The position numbers and the translations under genes are program-made. From the NCBI RefSeq assembly GCF_029533155.1, contig NZ_JAIZDB010000011.1, forward strand, positions 1 through 64,000: a DNA stretch of 64,000 nucleotides, given 5' to 3'. Of this stretch, positions 17,319 to 25,289 are shown one piece after another (within the stretch, counting starts at the first letter, position 1; every line of letters starts with the position of its first letter). The stretch comes from Psychrobacillus antarcticus. Lineage in GTDB: Bacteria; Bacillota; Bacilli; Bacillales_A; Planococcaceae. The notes under the pieces are model-generated. The model had not been told where the DNA came from. It ran no database searches and saw nothing but the letters and a program-made list of their open reading frames with translations.

Positions 17319-17798
17319 TTATTGTTTCCCAAAAGTCGCAGGCATTACTACAGCAATTACTTCACCGCGAGCACAGAGCTCTTCCCCTGCAAATACTTCT
17401 GTAGTTACTTTGAATTTCTTTGGATGGATTTCTTCGACTTTGCCAATTGCTTTTAGTGTAACCTTTTGAGGCGTTGGTTTAAGGAAATCTACATGCAGAG
17501 ATCCAGTCACAAAGCGTGGTGGTGTATCTCCACTCCCAGGTTCAAACCCATTTTTCCGATGTAGTGCAAGCGAAGCAGAACCTGTTCCATGACAGTCAAC
17601 TAATGCCCCAATTAGCCCACCGTATACGAAACCAGGTATAGCGATATGTTCTTGTTTTGGTTCGTAAATAGTTACTGTCTGTTCCCCTTCCCAAGCCGTC
17701 CGAAAGTGATGTCCCTCTTTGTTCATTCTCCCACAACCGTAGCACCATGCAAAATCCTCTGGGTACTCATCTTGAATAGCGCGAATTTTTTCTACCAT
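17319..17798 (-). CDS. Hotdog-fold thioesterase (PaaI/4HBT-like)
   Basis: 159 aa from ATG 17798, chosen because GGGGGAG lies seven bases upstream; a longer open frame to 17861 has no ribosome site. The segment FAWCYGCGRMNKEGHHF is the Cys-Gly-Cys-Gly-x-x-N-x-x-G motif common in acyl-CoA thioesterase-like hotdog proteins, followed by FVYGGLIGALVDCHGTG, the hotdog central helix with its catalytic acidic residue, and HVDFLKPTP. It probably cleaves an acyl-CoA, substrate unknown. It follows mtnU by 69 bp on the same strand and shares its terminator. Confidence 0.82.
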   Translation of the reverse strand: MVEKIRAIQDEYPEDFAWCYGCGRMNKEGHHFRTAWEGEQTVTIYEPKQEHIAIPGFVYGGLIGALVDCHGTGSASLALHRKNGFEPGSGDTPPRFVTGSLHVDFLKPTPQKVTLKAIGKVEEIHPKKFKVTTEVFAGEELCARGEVIAVVMPATFGKQ

Positions 17799-17867
17799 TA
17801 ATAACTCCCCCTTTAGAAAACCATACAAAAAAGCAATCTGTACGTCAATACAGATTGCCAAATTCTA

Positions 17868-18644
17868 TTAATATATATCTACTCTACGATCTTTAAATAC
17901 AGGAATTCTGTTTCTTACTTCTTCCACTTCGTCTATATTGATATCTACTACGCCGATTGTTTCTTTATCTGCTCCAACCCAAAGAATCTCTCCCCATGGC
18001 GCAATTACCATCGAGTTTCCGTTAAATGAATTATTAGGATCTTCTCCAACTCGATTTACCGCAACGATGAAACATTGATTTTCAATCGCCCGAGCCTGTA
18101 ATAATATTTTCCAATGATCCACTCTTGGTGCTGGCCATTGTGCAGGTACGAAAATAACTTTTGCTCCGGCCGATGAATGTGCCCGGAACCATTCTGGAAA
18201 ACGTAAATCATAACAAATCACGCCGCCCATTTCAACATCATCCAGCTTAAAGATATTTTTGTTTGATCCTGCTTCTAAGTAAAGATGTTCATCCATTAAT
18301 TTAAACAAATGAGCTTTATCATATTCAGCAATAAGCTCTCCAGTATTATTAACGATGTACATCGTATTAAAGAAGTGATTATCCTTTTTTATTGAAACTG
18401 AGCCTCCAATTATATGAATATGTAGCTCTTTTGCTAAACTAGTCAGGAGATTTTTAGTTTCTTCCCCGTTTACATCTGCCAATTCCTCGAGACGAGTTAA
18501 ATCATAAGCTGAATTCCACATTTCAGGTAATACGACAATTTCCGCATTTAACATGGCTGCTTTTCGAATCTTCTCTTCAACTTTTCTAAAATTTTCTTTT
18601 GGGTCTCCAAAAGCTATATTTAACTGAACACATGCAATTCTCAT
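17868..18644 (-). CDS. mtnU: Nitrilase-family omega-amidase, MtnU-like
   Basis: Carbon-nitrogen hydrolase, 258 aa, with the full catalytic triad: Glu41 (LPEMWNS), Lys110 (EYDKAHLF) and Cys144 (GGVICYDLRFPEW). In Bacillus the homologue MtnU (YkrU) is thought to hydrolyse 2-oxoglutaramate, the by-product of the glutamine-dependent transaminase MtnE, and so pulls methionine salvage forward. An MtnE-like gene lies 1.4 kb away on the other strand (20047), which supports this reading. Other omega-amidases of this length have the same triad, so the precise symbol is an inference. Confidence 0.82.
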   Translation of the reverse strand: MRIACVQLNIAFGDPKENFRKVEEKIRKAAMLNAEIVVLPEMWNSAYDLTRLEELADVNGEETKNLLTSLAKELHIHIIGGSVSIKKDNHFFNTMYIVNNTGELIAEYDKAHLFKLMDEHLYLEAGSNKNIFKLDDVEMGGVICYDLRFPEWFRAHSSAGAKVIFVPAQWPAPRVDHWKILLQARAIENQCFIVAVNRVGEDPNNSFNGNSMVIAPWGEILWVGADKETIGVVDINIDEVEEVRNRIPVFKDRRVDIY

Positions 18645-18765
18645 TTTGCCACTCCTATAATCATTATGATTAAAAGGGTATAAGATTTGACTAACAAATG
18701 CAACTATTCACGTAATTAAAAATTATTGGAAATTATTGTCACTAATATTATTCAACCTAATAAAA

Positions 18766-18787
18766 ACCGGGTAAAAATACGCTCGGT
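18766..18787. repeat. H hairpin, copy 3 (degenerate)
   Basis: Stem ACCGGGT / GCTCGGT with two G-T type pairs, followed by cctttaggaactaaac as after copy 2. Confidence 0.55.
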
Positions 18788-18798
18788 CCTTTAGGAAC

Positions 18799-18971
18799 TA
18801 AACTTGTATCTACTGTATTGAAGTCCTTTGGACAGACTTATTGCTATATAATTACCGTTTGATTTTTTTAAGATGCTGGTCGTGACTGAAGTCACGACCA
18901 GCATCTTTTTTTCTCGGTAATCTGATGGCTATTGACTGTCCGTCGCCCTTCTACAACTATAAGAAACAGGT
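18799..18971. repeat. C palindrome, copy 2
   Basis: About 90% identical to copy 1. The central stem is a perfect 18 bp (18870-18887 with 18890-18907), followed by a T-run. The outer inverted pair GGACAG..AATTACCG / CGGTAAT..CTGTCC is retained. Confidence 0.85.
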
Positions 18972-19268
18972 TAGTACATTTTTGGTTAACTAGAGAAAAG
19001 TTAAATTCCTAAATAGAGAAGAAGCTCACGAAGATGCAATTTCGTTCGCTGCTTCGCTTCTATATTTAGTATCTACTTACTATTTCTCTTTATTTCCACT
19101 AAATAAAACAACCTTCTTTTTTCATCCTTCCTTAAAGAATAGTATCCCTAATACAACAGACCGTATTATCACTATATTTACTTTGACCGCTCTTAACATC
19201 CAGTGTTCACATGCATTTTTATATACTTTCCTTTTTTATAAACCACCCACAATTGTGAGTGCTTTCAT

Positions 19269-19631
19269 TTAATATTCACCTGTGTTCATAAACGTTCGTA
19301 TTTCTTCTATTTCTGCTTTTATTCTTTCATTTGCAGTATCTAAAGAATGTTGATTGTCTACTTTGCTAATCAAACCTGCCATTAACGTTTCCAGTAAGCG
19401 TTCATCATCACTTAATTCCCCATCAATTAGCCTTGAGTCATACTTTTCTTTGTATTCAATCATAGTCTTCCATTCTTCAATCGTCGGCTCTCTCCCTTTC
19501 TCTAGTGAGGTTTCAACAGTAGTAAGCACCTGTTCAACATCCTTCTTCATCTGTTCTGAAATGTTCTCATTCACTGATCCACATGCTGCTAATAGAAAAG
19601 TTATTGTAAGAAGTATTAAAAATCGCCTCAT
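19269..19631 (-). CDS. Small lipoprotein of unknown function
   Basis: 120 aa with signal peptide MRRFLILLTITFLLAACGS; the lipobox is LAAC with Cys17. The mature part is short, acidic and helical (KKDVEQVLTTVETSLEKG, ERIKAEIEEIRTFM), without a recognised domain. The start ATG has GGAGG upstream (AAGGAGGCAATTAG before ATG). It follows the small membrane protein at 19659 by 27 bp, so the two are probably one transcript. Location is the outer face of the membrane; function unknown. Confidence 0.8.
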   Translation of the reverse strand: MRRFLILLTITFLLAACGSVNENISEQMKKDVEQVLTTVETSLEKGREPTIEEWKTMIEYKEKYDSRLIDGELSDDERLLETLMAGLISKVDNQHSLDTANERIKAEIEEIRTFMNTGEY

Positions 19632-19658
19632 CTAATTGCCTCCTTCATTCGAAAAGTG

Positions 19659-19823
19659 CTAAGAAATTCCATACTGCAACAGATAATAAATTACATAGAA
19701 CCAACCAAACACCCCATGAATAATCGCCCACAGTATTGATTTGTTCACTGTCCATGAGATCACTATCGCTAATACGACTCCAAATCCAATTCCGCCAGAC
19801 GTTACCGACCTCTCTTTACTCAT
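19659..19823 (-). CDS. Small two-helix membrane protein
   Basis: 54 codons read leftward from ATG 19823, protein MSKERSVTSGGIGFGVVLAI followed by VISWTVNKSILWAIIHGVFG and WFYVIYYLLQYGIS. Two transmembrane helices are evident. From memory, short proteins with the pattern GGGIGxxxxLAxxxSWxxNKSIxWAIxHGxxGWxYVIYY-like are widespread in bacteria, but no function is known to me. A GGGTGG ribosome site precedes the start. It is upstream of, and in operon with, the lipoprotein gene. Confidence 0.75.
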   Translation of the reverse strand: MSKERSVTSGGIGFGVVLAIVISWTVNKSILWAIIHGVFGWFYVIYYLLQYGIS

Positions 19824-20046
19824 TCACACCCACCCTATCCTTTTGGCAGTCTTATCAATTAATATATTCCACTTACGCAACACCTTATGCCAAGACATAT
19901 AAAGCTTTTCTGCAATATCTTCCCATTCGTAGGACCGTTTTTTAAAACCAAAACTAATAGGGTGCCGTATAGACAAGTTAAATATTTAAGGTAAAATAAA
20001 ACGGATGTCTAACAAATGCGACTAATTAGAAAAAGAGGTTATGTAA

Positions 20047-21213
20047 ATGGAATTTTCAAACCGTTTAAAAAATCTGCCTGCACAGTTTTTTGCTACGCTA
20101 GTAAAAAAAGTAGGAGATGCAGTTTTGGAAGGTAGAGATGTGATAAATTTAGGGCAGGGAAATCCTGATCAGCCCACACCCCCTCATATTGTGAAAGCAC
20201 TGCAAGAAGCAGCTGCTAATCCACAAAATCATAAGTATAGCCCTTTTCGTGGAACTGGAGATTTTAAAAAAGCCGCAGCCAATTTCTATAAACGAGAATA
20301 CAATGTGGACATTGACCCTGAAACAGAGGTGGCAGTGTTATTTGGGACTAAAATTGGTTTAGTAGAACTTCCTTTAGCACTGATGAATGAAAATGACTTA
20401 ATGCTCCTTCCAGATCCTGGTTATCCTGATTATTTATCAGGGGTTGGACTTGCAAATGTAGAGTTTAACACGATGCCTTTAGTCGAAGAAAATAATTTCC
20501 TTCCGGATTATAGCTCTTTAACAGAGGAACAAAAACAAAAAGCAAAACTAATGTACTTAAATTATCCTAATAACCCAACTGGTGCTATTGCTACATTAGA
20601 CTTTTTCCAGGAAACTATCACATTAGCAAAACAATCCGATATTGCCATTGTCCATGATTTTGCATATGGAGGAATAGGTTTTGATGGCGTCAAGCCGGTA
20701 AGCTTTTTACAGGCAGATGGCGCAAAAGATGTAGGTGTAGAGATGTATACATTATCTAAAACATATAATATGGCCGGCTGGAGAGTTGGTTTTGCAGTTG
20801 GAAACGCTAAAATTATTGAAGCTATTAATATTATTCAAGACCATTTATTTGTAAGTCTCTTCCCTGCCGTGCAAGTAGCAGCTACCGCAGCTTTAAACGA
20901 TAGTCAGGAAAGTGTGACAGAATTGGTCGCATTATATGAAAGTAGACGAAACACACTTATTGAATCTTGCACGAGTATCGGGTGGCAAGTGAGTGCACCA
21001 AAAGGGTCCTTCTTTGCATGGTTACCTGTTCCTGCTAATTATACGAGTGAAGCTTTTGCAGATTTACTGTTGAAAGAAGCAGACGTAGCTGTAGCTGCTG
21101 GTAATGGATTCGGTGCGTTCGGAGAAGGATATGTTCGAGTGGGTCTATTAGTGGATGAAGAACGATTGAAAGAAGCAATTACACGGATTGGAAAACTGAA
21201 TTTATTTAAATAA
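20047..21213 (+). CDS. mtnE: Aminotransferase, MtnE-like (methionine salvage)
   Basis: PLP-dependent class I aminotransferase, 388 aa. The N-terminus FSNRLKNLPAQFFATLVKKV and the segment INLGQGNPDQPTPPHIV closely resemble Bacillus MtnE (YkrV), which uses glutamine to convert 4-methylthio-2-oxobutanoate to methionine. The PLP lysine is Lys238 in LSKTYNMAGWRVG. NYPNNPTGA binds the cofactor/substrate. AGAGG precedes the ATG. No S-box leader is visible upstream, so control differs from the riboswitch operon at 22.5 kb. MtnU encoded nearby would remove the product 2-oxoglutaramate. Confidence 0.85.
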   Translation: MEFSNRLKNLPAQFFATLVKKVGDAVLEGRDVINLGQGNPDQPTPPHIVKALQEAAANPQNHKYSPFRGTGDFKKAAANFYKREYNVDIDPETEVAVLFGTKIGLVELPLALMNENDLMLLPDPGYPDYLSGVGLANVEFNTMPLVEENNFLPDYSSLTEEQKQKAKLMYLNYPNNPTGAIATLDFFQETITLAKQSDIAIVHDFAYGGIGFDGVKPVSFLQADGAKDVGVEMYTLSKTYNMAGWRVGFAVGNAKIIEAINIIQDHLFVSLFPAVQVAATAALNDSQESVTELVALYESRRNTLIESCTSIGWQVSAPKGSFFAWLPVPANYTSEAFADLLLKEADVAVAAGNGFGAFGEGYVRVGLLVDEERLKEAITRIGKLNLFK

Positions 21214-21242
21214 ACAGCATTCCTTTTAGGTCAAAACATGAT

Positions 21243-21515
21243 TCTATCGTTTCCGAAGTGCTTTTGATAGACTTGTTGCTATACAATTACCTTTTATTTT
21301 TTGAGAGGCAGGTCGTCACTCACATCACGACCTGCCTCTCTTTTTTCGGTAATTTTATGGCATTTTTCCCGCATTAACGGGCAGTAGAGAACTGCCCGTA
21401 AAAGCGCCCGAATGGTTCAACTAACAATCAGTGGGGAATGAAGCCCCACTGATTGAAGTTTCACTTTTTCTGTCCGACGCCCTTCTTCAACTTTAGGAAC
21501 TAGTTTAGTACTGCT
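21243..21515. repeat. C palindrome, copy 3, split by D2
   Basis: Left arm 21243-21362 and right arm 21470-21515. The central stem is AGAGGCAGGTCGT / ACGACCTGCCTCT (about 21304-21316 with 21327-21339), different from copies 1 and 2 in both arms at once, so pairing is preserved. T-run follows. The outer arm aattttatggc is followed by D2 and then ctgtccgacgcccttc, which in copies 1 and 2 lie within 15 bp of each other. Confidence 0.75.
21363..21469 (-). repeat. D element, copy 2, inserted in C3
   Basis: Contains two perfect stems: ACGGGCAGT / ACTGCCCGT (21377-21385 with 21391-21399) and a 12-bp stem CAATCAGTGGGG / CCCCACTGATTG (21425-21436 with 21444-21455). Its reverse complement matches D1 at 10091-10240. 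Both ends carry a TTTTT that might be a target duplication. Confidence 0.75.
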
Positions 21516-21839
21516 TTTGGGAAGATGAGAAGAAATTCTTGCTTATACATAGAAGTGGATGACAGTCTAAGGACGCGACATCGTGTCGCAACGACTGCCT
21601 GACCCGCATCCTGCGGGCCTCGGAAGATACAATTTCCGGCGCATCTATCCTTTTTTATCTAGAAAACACTTATTATTTCTCTCTATGACCACTACTTTTT
21701 GTAAAAGCTACTTACTTTACCTAAGTGACACCTGGCTATACCTTATTAATGGTGTACTACTATCTTATTTGATTTGTTTATAGTGGAAGATGGCACTCTT
21801 AACTTTGTTCTACCACCTCAAACGCAAACCAGCGGTTAT

Positions 21840-22346
21840 TCACTTATCCAGCTGATTAGGTATCTTTTTATTAGTCCCTACAGGATAAAATTGGTTAGCT
21901 CCTGTTTCCTCGTCAAACTGTCTACGAAACTCTATATCAATCGTTTCCGCTAACACGAGATCTACTGTAATTACAGGGTTTTCTCCTTTCATAAAATGAC
22001 CACCAAAAATATTCCCATTTTGGTCACATATTGTGCCATGAAAATGCGTTTCAAACTGTCCATCTCTTTGACATACAACCCCTGTACCTTGCAAAAACTC
22101 TATCGGTCCCTCTTTAACAACCAGGTTATTGTACCCAACCCCTAAAACTGAATCCTCGTTGGGAACTAAATAAACAAATCCACTTCTTTGAAAACTACCA
22201 AAACAACTAAGAATTGTAGCGGATTGAATTTTATTTACTTTACACAACTCCTCTATCCCTTCAAGTAAATCAGTTCCATAAACTAAACGTGCAGCTACTA
22301 CCTTACCCATCTGTCCAACAGCATAATTCGCTCTAATTTTTGACAA
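21840..22346 (-). CDS. PPC/DUF296 domain protein
   Basis: 168 aa; starts at TTG 22346 with AGGAG ten bases upstream. The single domain is the PPC (DUF296) fold found in bacterial stand-alone proteins and in plant AT-hook proteins: residues 20-130 include RLVYGTDLLEGIEELC, SCFGSFQRSGFVYL and the metal-binding-like FETHFHGTICDQNG and GGHFMKGENPV. The conserved His residues suggest a metal site. Function in bacteria is not established. It is convergent with mtnE and divergent from the methionine operon. Confidence 0.8.
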   Translation of the reverse strand: MSKIRANYAVGQMGKVVAARLVYGTDLLEGIEELCKVNKIQSATILSCFGSFQRSGFVYLVPNEDSVLGVGYNNLVVKEGPIEFLQGTGVVCQRDGQFETHFHGTICDQNGNIFGGHFMKGENPVITVDLVLAETIDIEFRRQFDEETGANQFYPVGTNKKIPNQLDK

Positions 22347-22431
22347 CGCTTACACACTCCTAATGTATAAATATTTACTATCACTAAACATAATCTATTT
22401 CGAATATTATATCCAACTTTTAAAAAGGTGG

Positions 22432-22460
22432 TTGACTTTAACAAGTTGGTGTAGTAAATT
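22432..22460 (+). promoter_or_regulatory. Candidate promoter of the SAM-riboswitch operon
   Basis: TTGACT (22432-22437) is followed after 17 bases by TAAATT (22455-22460). The -35 is strong, the -10 moderate. Transcription would start about 25-30 bases before the riboswitch. Confidence 0.5.
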
Positions 22461-22495
22461 ATATTTTATGAACTGTTGGAAAACTTAATAGCTTA

Positions 22496-22616
22496 TATCT
22501 CTTATCAAGAGTAGCTGAGGGACTGGCCCTATGAAGCTCGGCAACCATCCACATATTAAACGTATGTGGAAAGGTGCTAAATCCTGCAAAACAATTTGTT
22601 TTGATAGATAAGAGAG
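22496..22616 (+). promoter_or_regulatory. SAM-I riboswitch (S-box)
   Basis: All S-box landmarks are present: P1 (ctcttatca with tgatagataagag), the kink-turn region gagtagctgagggactggcc, the aagctcggcaacc segment, the P3 hairpin around ccacatattaaacgtatgtgg, and aaggtgctaaatcctgc before P4/P1. With SAM bound, P1 forms and the terminator downstream is free to fold; without SAM, the 3' P1 strand and following agagagg can pair with cctctct and prevent termination. It controls metQ and the genes after it. Confidence 0.95.
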
Positions 22617-22633
22617 GACAAATGTACTTTTGC

Positions 22634-22667
22634 GCCTCTCTTTCTAATGGAAGAGAGGCTTTTATAT
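22634..22667 (+). terminator. Riboswitch-controlled terminator
   Basis: Eleven-pair stem GCCTCTCTTTC / GGAAGAGAGGC (22634-22644 with 22649-22659, one T-G) and loop TAAT, then TTTTATATTT. The left arm cctctct is complementary to agagagg at the end of the riboswitch (22611-22617), giving the antiterminator. Confidence 0.9.
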
Positions 22668-22706
22668 TTATACAACGTTCTTAATAATTATTTGGAGGAA
22701 TGGAAA

Positions 22707-23528
22707 ATGAAAAAATTTGGATTATTGTTGTCAACGGTACTTTTAACTGGTGCACTTGCCGCTTGTGGAAGTGACGCATCTTCAAAAACAGAAGCGATTA
22801 ATGAAGACAAAATAATAGTAGGTGTAACTGCTGGACCACATGAACAAATTGTGGAAGTGGCTGCTGAAGTAGCAGCTAAAGACGGATTAGAAGTCGAACT
22901 TAAAGTATTCTCGGATTATATTTTACCTAATACAGCATTATCAGAAGGTGATTTAGACGCTAATAGCTATCAACACGAACCTTTCCTTGACACGTTTAAC
23001 GCGGATCATAGCACAGACTTAGTTACTGTAGGAAGAACAATATTAAATCCAATGGGCGTGTATTCAGACAAATACAAGTCAATTGATGACCTGCCAGACG
23101 GCGCTACTTTTGGTTTACCTAATGATCCAACAAACGGTGCCCGCGCATTGTATATTTTAGAAGAAGCTGGTTTCATCAAAATTAAAGAAGACAAAAGAGA
23201 AACAGCTAGTATTTATGACATTGAAGAAAATCCAAAAAACCTAGAATTTATTGAACTCGAAGCCGCTCAAATACCAAAACAACTAAGTGAAGTAGATGCA
23301 GCTGCCATCAACACTAACTTTGCACTAGAAGCAGGTATCAATCCAAAAGAAGATTCTATTTTACTAGAGTCATCTAACTCTCCTTATGTGAACTATATTG
23401 TTGTTCGTGCGGAAAACGAAGATGATCCAACAATCCAAAAGTTTATAAAAGCATATCAATCTGAAGAAGTAAGAAAATTCATCGAAGAAGAGTTTAAAGG
23501 TTCTGTATTACCAAGTTGGGACGAATAA
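22707..23528 (+). CDS. metQ: Methionine ABC transporter binding lipoprotein MetQ
   Basis: NlpA-family methionine receptor, 273 aa from ATG 22707, which has GGAGG ten bases upstream. An in-frame ATG at 22647 lies inside the riboswitch terminator and is not a start. Lipobox LAAC with Cys20 follows signal MKKFGLLLSTVLLTGALA. The body has VGVTAGPHEQIVEV, NSYQHEPFLDTF and LPNDPTNGARAL, all MetQ signatures. First gene of the SAM-controlled operon. A hairpin follows before metN and would favour more receptor than transporter. Confidence 0.95.
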   Translation: MKKFGLLLSTVLLTGALAACGSDASSKTEAINEDKIIVGVTAGPHEQIVEVAAEVAAKDGLEVELKVFSDYILPNTALSEGDLDANSYQHEPFLDTFNADHSTDLVTVGRTILNPMGVYSDKYKSIDDLPDGATFGLPNDPTNGARALYILEEAGFIKIKEDKRETASIYDIEENPKNLEFIELEAAQIPKQLSEVDAAAINTNFALEAGINPKEDSILLESSNSPYVNYIVVRAENEDDPTIQKFIKAYQSEEVRKFIEEEFKGSVLPSWDE

Positions 23529-23535
23529 TTCACTT

Positions 23536-23569
23536 GAAAACGTTACCGACTTCGGTAGCGTTTTCTTTA
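23536..23569 (+). terminator. Intercistronic hairpin between metQ and metN
   Basis: Stem GAAAACGTTACCGA with TCGGTAGCGTTTTC (one T-G pair) then TTTAG, 7 bp after the metQ stop. The short T-run suggests partial termination or mRNA processing, not a full stop. Confidence 0.6.
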
Positions 23570-23585
23570 GAAAGGAAGATAGTAG

Positions 23586-24611
23586 ATGATTGTATTAGAA
23601 AATGTCACGAAAGAGTTTAATAGCAAGAGTGGAACAGTAAAAGCAGTAAAGCGGGTAAATATACAGGTGAATAAAGGAGAAATCCACGGAGTCATCGGTT
23701 ATAGTGGCGCAGGTAAAAGTACGCTCATTAGATGCGTAAACCTACTAGAAAAACCAACGGAAGGCAAAGTTTTCATTAACGGAGTAGAACTTACATCCCT
23801 TCCCCTTCCTAAGTTGCGTGCAACGCGCAATAAAATCGGCATGATATTTCAAGGATTTAATCTATTAAAAACAGCAACTGTTTACGATAATATCGCTATT
23901 CCACTAAAACTACTTGGCTACGATAAAACCGAAGTAAAAAAACGAGTGGAACAATATTTAGAGATAGTTGGTTTAACTGATAAGCATACGAACTATCCTA
24001 ACCAGTTATCTGGAGGTCAAAAGCAGCGCGTAGCTATTGCCCGTGCCCTTGCACAGGAGCCAGAAGTATTACTAAGTGATGAAGCAACAAGTGCGCTTGA
24101 CCCGGAAACAACTGATTCTATTTTAGAATTGCTTCTAAAGATTAATCGTGAATTAGGAATTACGATTCTATTAATCACACATGAAATGAATGTCATTCAA
24201 AAAATATGTGATCATGTATATGTGATGGAAGATGGAGAAATTGTTGAACAAGATACTGCTATTAAACTATTTACTAACCCTACTCACCCAACTACTAAAA
24301 AATTTTTAAATACAATCAGTCAGCGTAACTTATCCTCTTCTTTAATATCTCAGTTAAAAGTTACAGGTGCTGTAACACGTTTAACATTTGTCGGCGAAAG
24401 TACTGGAAAACCATTGTTAGCTGAAGTGAGTCAGAAATTTAATGTACAACCTAACATCTTATCTGCTAATATTATCGAATTGAAAAATGGCATTGTCGGA
24501 AATATCGTCGTTCACCTAATTGGGGACAAAGAACAGGTTAGAAATGCTATCCACTATCTTGAAGAACAAGGTGTAACAACTGAAGAACTGGAGGGACAAT
24601 CTCATGAGTAG
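23586..24611 (+). CDS. metN: Methionine ABC transporter ATPase MetN
   Basis: 341 aa. Walker A GYSGAGKS at residues 38-45, signature LSGGQKQRVAIARAL, Walker B VLLSDEATSALD and H-loop LLITHEM. The C-terminal 75 residues (from about 265, RLTFVGESTGKPLLAEVSQK) form the NIL domain that binds methionine and blocks transport when internal methionine is high. GAAAGGAAG precedes the ATG. Its stop overlaps metI by 8 bp. Confidence 0.96.
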   Translation: MIVLENVTKEFNSKSGTVKAVKRVNIQVNKGEIHGVIGYSGAGKSTLIRCVNLLEKPTEGKVFINGVELTSLPLPKLRATRNKIGMIFQGFNLLKTATVYDNIAIPLKLLGYDKTEVKKRVEQYLEIVGLTDKHTNYPNQLSGGQKQRVAIARALAQEPEVLLSDEATSALDPETTDSILELLLKINRELGITILLITHEMNVIQKICDHVYVMEDGEIVEQDTAIKLFTNPTHPTTKKFLNTISQRNLSSSLISQLKVTGAVTRLTFVGESTGKPLLAEVSQKFNVQPNILSANIIELKNGIVGNIVVHLIGDKEQVRNAIHYLEEQGVTTEELEGQSHE

Positions 24612-25275
24612 ATCCGATCAATTTATAGAACAGTGGCTACCAATTATTGGCGAATCTGTTTTACAAACATTTCAAATGGTCGGCATTTCCCTTTTCTTCT
24701 CTGTATTAATCGGGATTCCACTTGGGATTTTAATCGTCCTGACTAGACCAGGCCAATCATTAGAAAACAAGGTTATTTATCAGTTAAGTAATTTAATCAT
24801 AAATATTGTACGCTCTGTTCCTTTCATCATTTTACTTTTTTTCATTCTGCCTTTTACAAAGTTAATAGTTGGAACATCTATTGGTGTTAAGGGAGTTATC
24901 ATACCCCTAGTAATTTATTCAGCACCATATATCGCTCGCCTAATGGAGTCAGCTTTTTTAGAAGTAGAGAATGGAGTAATTGAGGCATATACAGCAATGG
25001 GTATTAGTACACGCGCCATCATTTGGAATGTCTTACTTCGAGAAGCTCGCCCTTCTATTATATTAGGATTAACCATTTCAACGGTAAGCTTAATCGGTGC
25101 AACAGCAATGGCTGGTATGGTTGGTGCAGGTGGTTTAGGGGACGTGGCATATCGTTTCGGTCACTTAAGACATGAAGTAGACGTTATGTATGCGACAGTT
25201 GTCATTTTAATCATCCTTGTTCAGAGTATCCAATCTATTGGTAACCGTATTGCAGCTAGTATTAAAAAAGATTAG
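24604..25275 (+). CDS. metI: Methionine ABC transporter permease MetI (MetP)
   Basis: Five-helix membrane subunit, 223 aa, normal length. The EAA loop reads EVENGVIEAYTAMGISTRAI followed by IIWNVLLREARP, and the last helices include GATAMAGMVGAGGLGDVAYR, a MetI signature. Translation is coupled to metN by an 8-bp overlap, and only 14 bp separate it from the enoyl-CoA hydratase gene, with no terminator between. Confidence 0.95.
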   Translation: MSRSDQFIEQWLPIIGESVLQTFQMVGISLFFSVLIGIPLGILIVLTRPGQSLENKVIYQLSNLIINIVRSVPFIILLFFILPFTKLIVGTSIGVKGVIIPLVIYSAPYIARLMESAFLEVENGVIEAYTAMGISTRAIIWNVLLREARPSIILGLTISTVSLIGATAMAGMVGAGGLGDVAYRFGHLRHEVDVMYATVVILIILVQSIQSIGNRIAASIKKD

Positions 25276-25289
25276 TAGGAGGTTCCAAA

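Larger units (their letters stand above)
18645..19268. repeat. Composite repeat block (modules H3-C2-E2-L-tail)
   Basis: The 624-bp gap upstream of mtnU has no gene. After about 120 bp of ordinary AT-rich DNA, which should hold the mtnU promoter, it contains hairpin H3 (18766-18787), palindrome C2, a shortened E module (19020-19105), linker L (19140-19190, cagaccgtattatcactata) and the tail (gtgttcacatgcatttttat, 19202-19221). The order is the same as in 7523-8400 but element B is missing between L and the tail. Confidence 0.75.
21214..21839. repeat. Composite repeat block (C3 interrupted by D2, then E3 and degenerate L/B)
   Basis: The 626-bp gap between the convergent ends of mtnE and the PPC-domain gene has no gene. 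It holds palindrome C3 split by element D2, module E3 (21555-21680), and a decayed linker and B end (ctcaaacgcaaaccag at 21817-21832 compares with ctgaaacgcaaatcag in intact B). The open frame at 21583-21783 lies in repeat sequence and is rejected. Confidence 0.75.

Noticed and set aside
21583-21783. 66-codon open frame after mtnE
   Set aside because: It lies in modules E3 and L of a repeat block, with no ribosome site and low-complexity composition.
22647-22706. Upstream ATG extending MetQ by 20 residues
   Set aside because: The codon lies in the loop and right arm of the riboswitch terminator, and the signal peptide starts at ATG 22707 with its own GGAGG.
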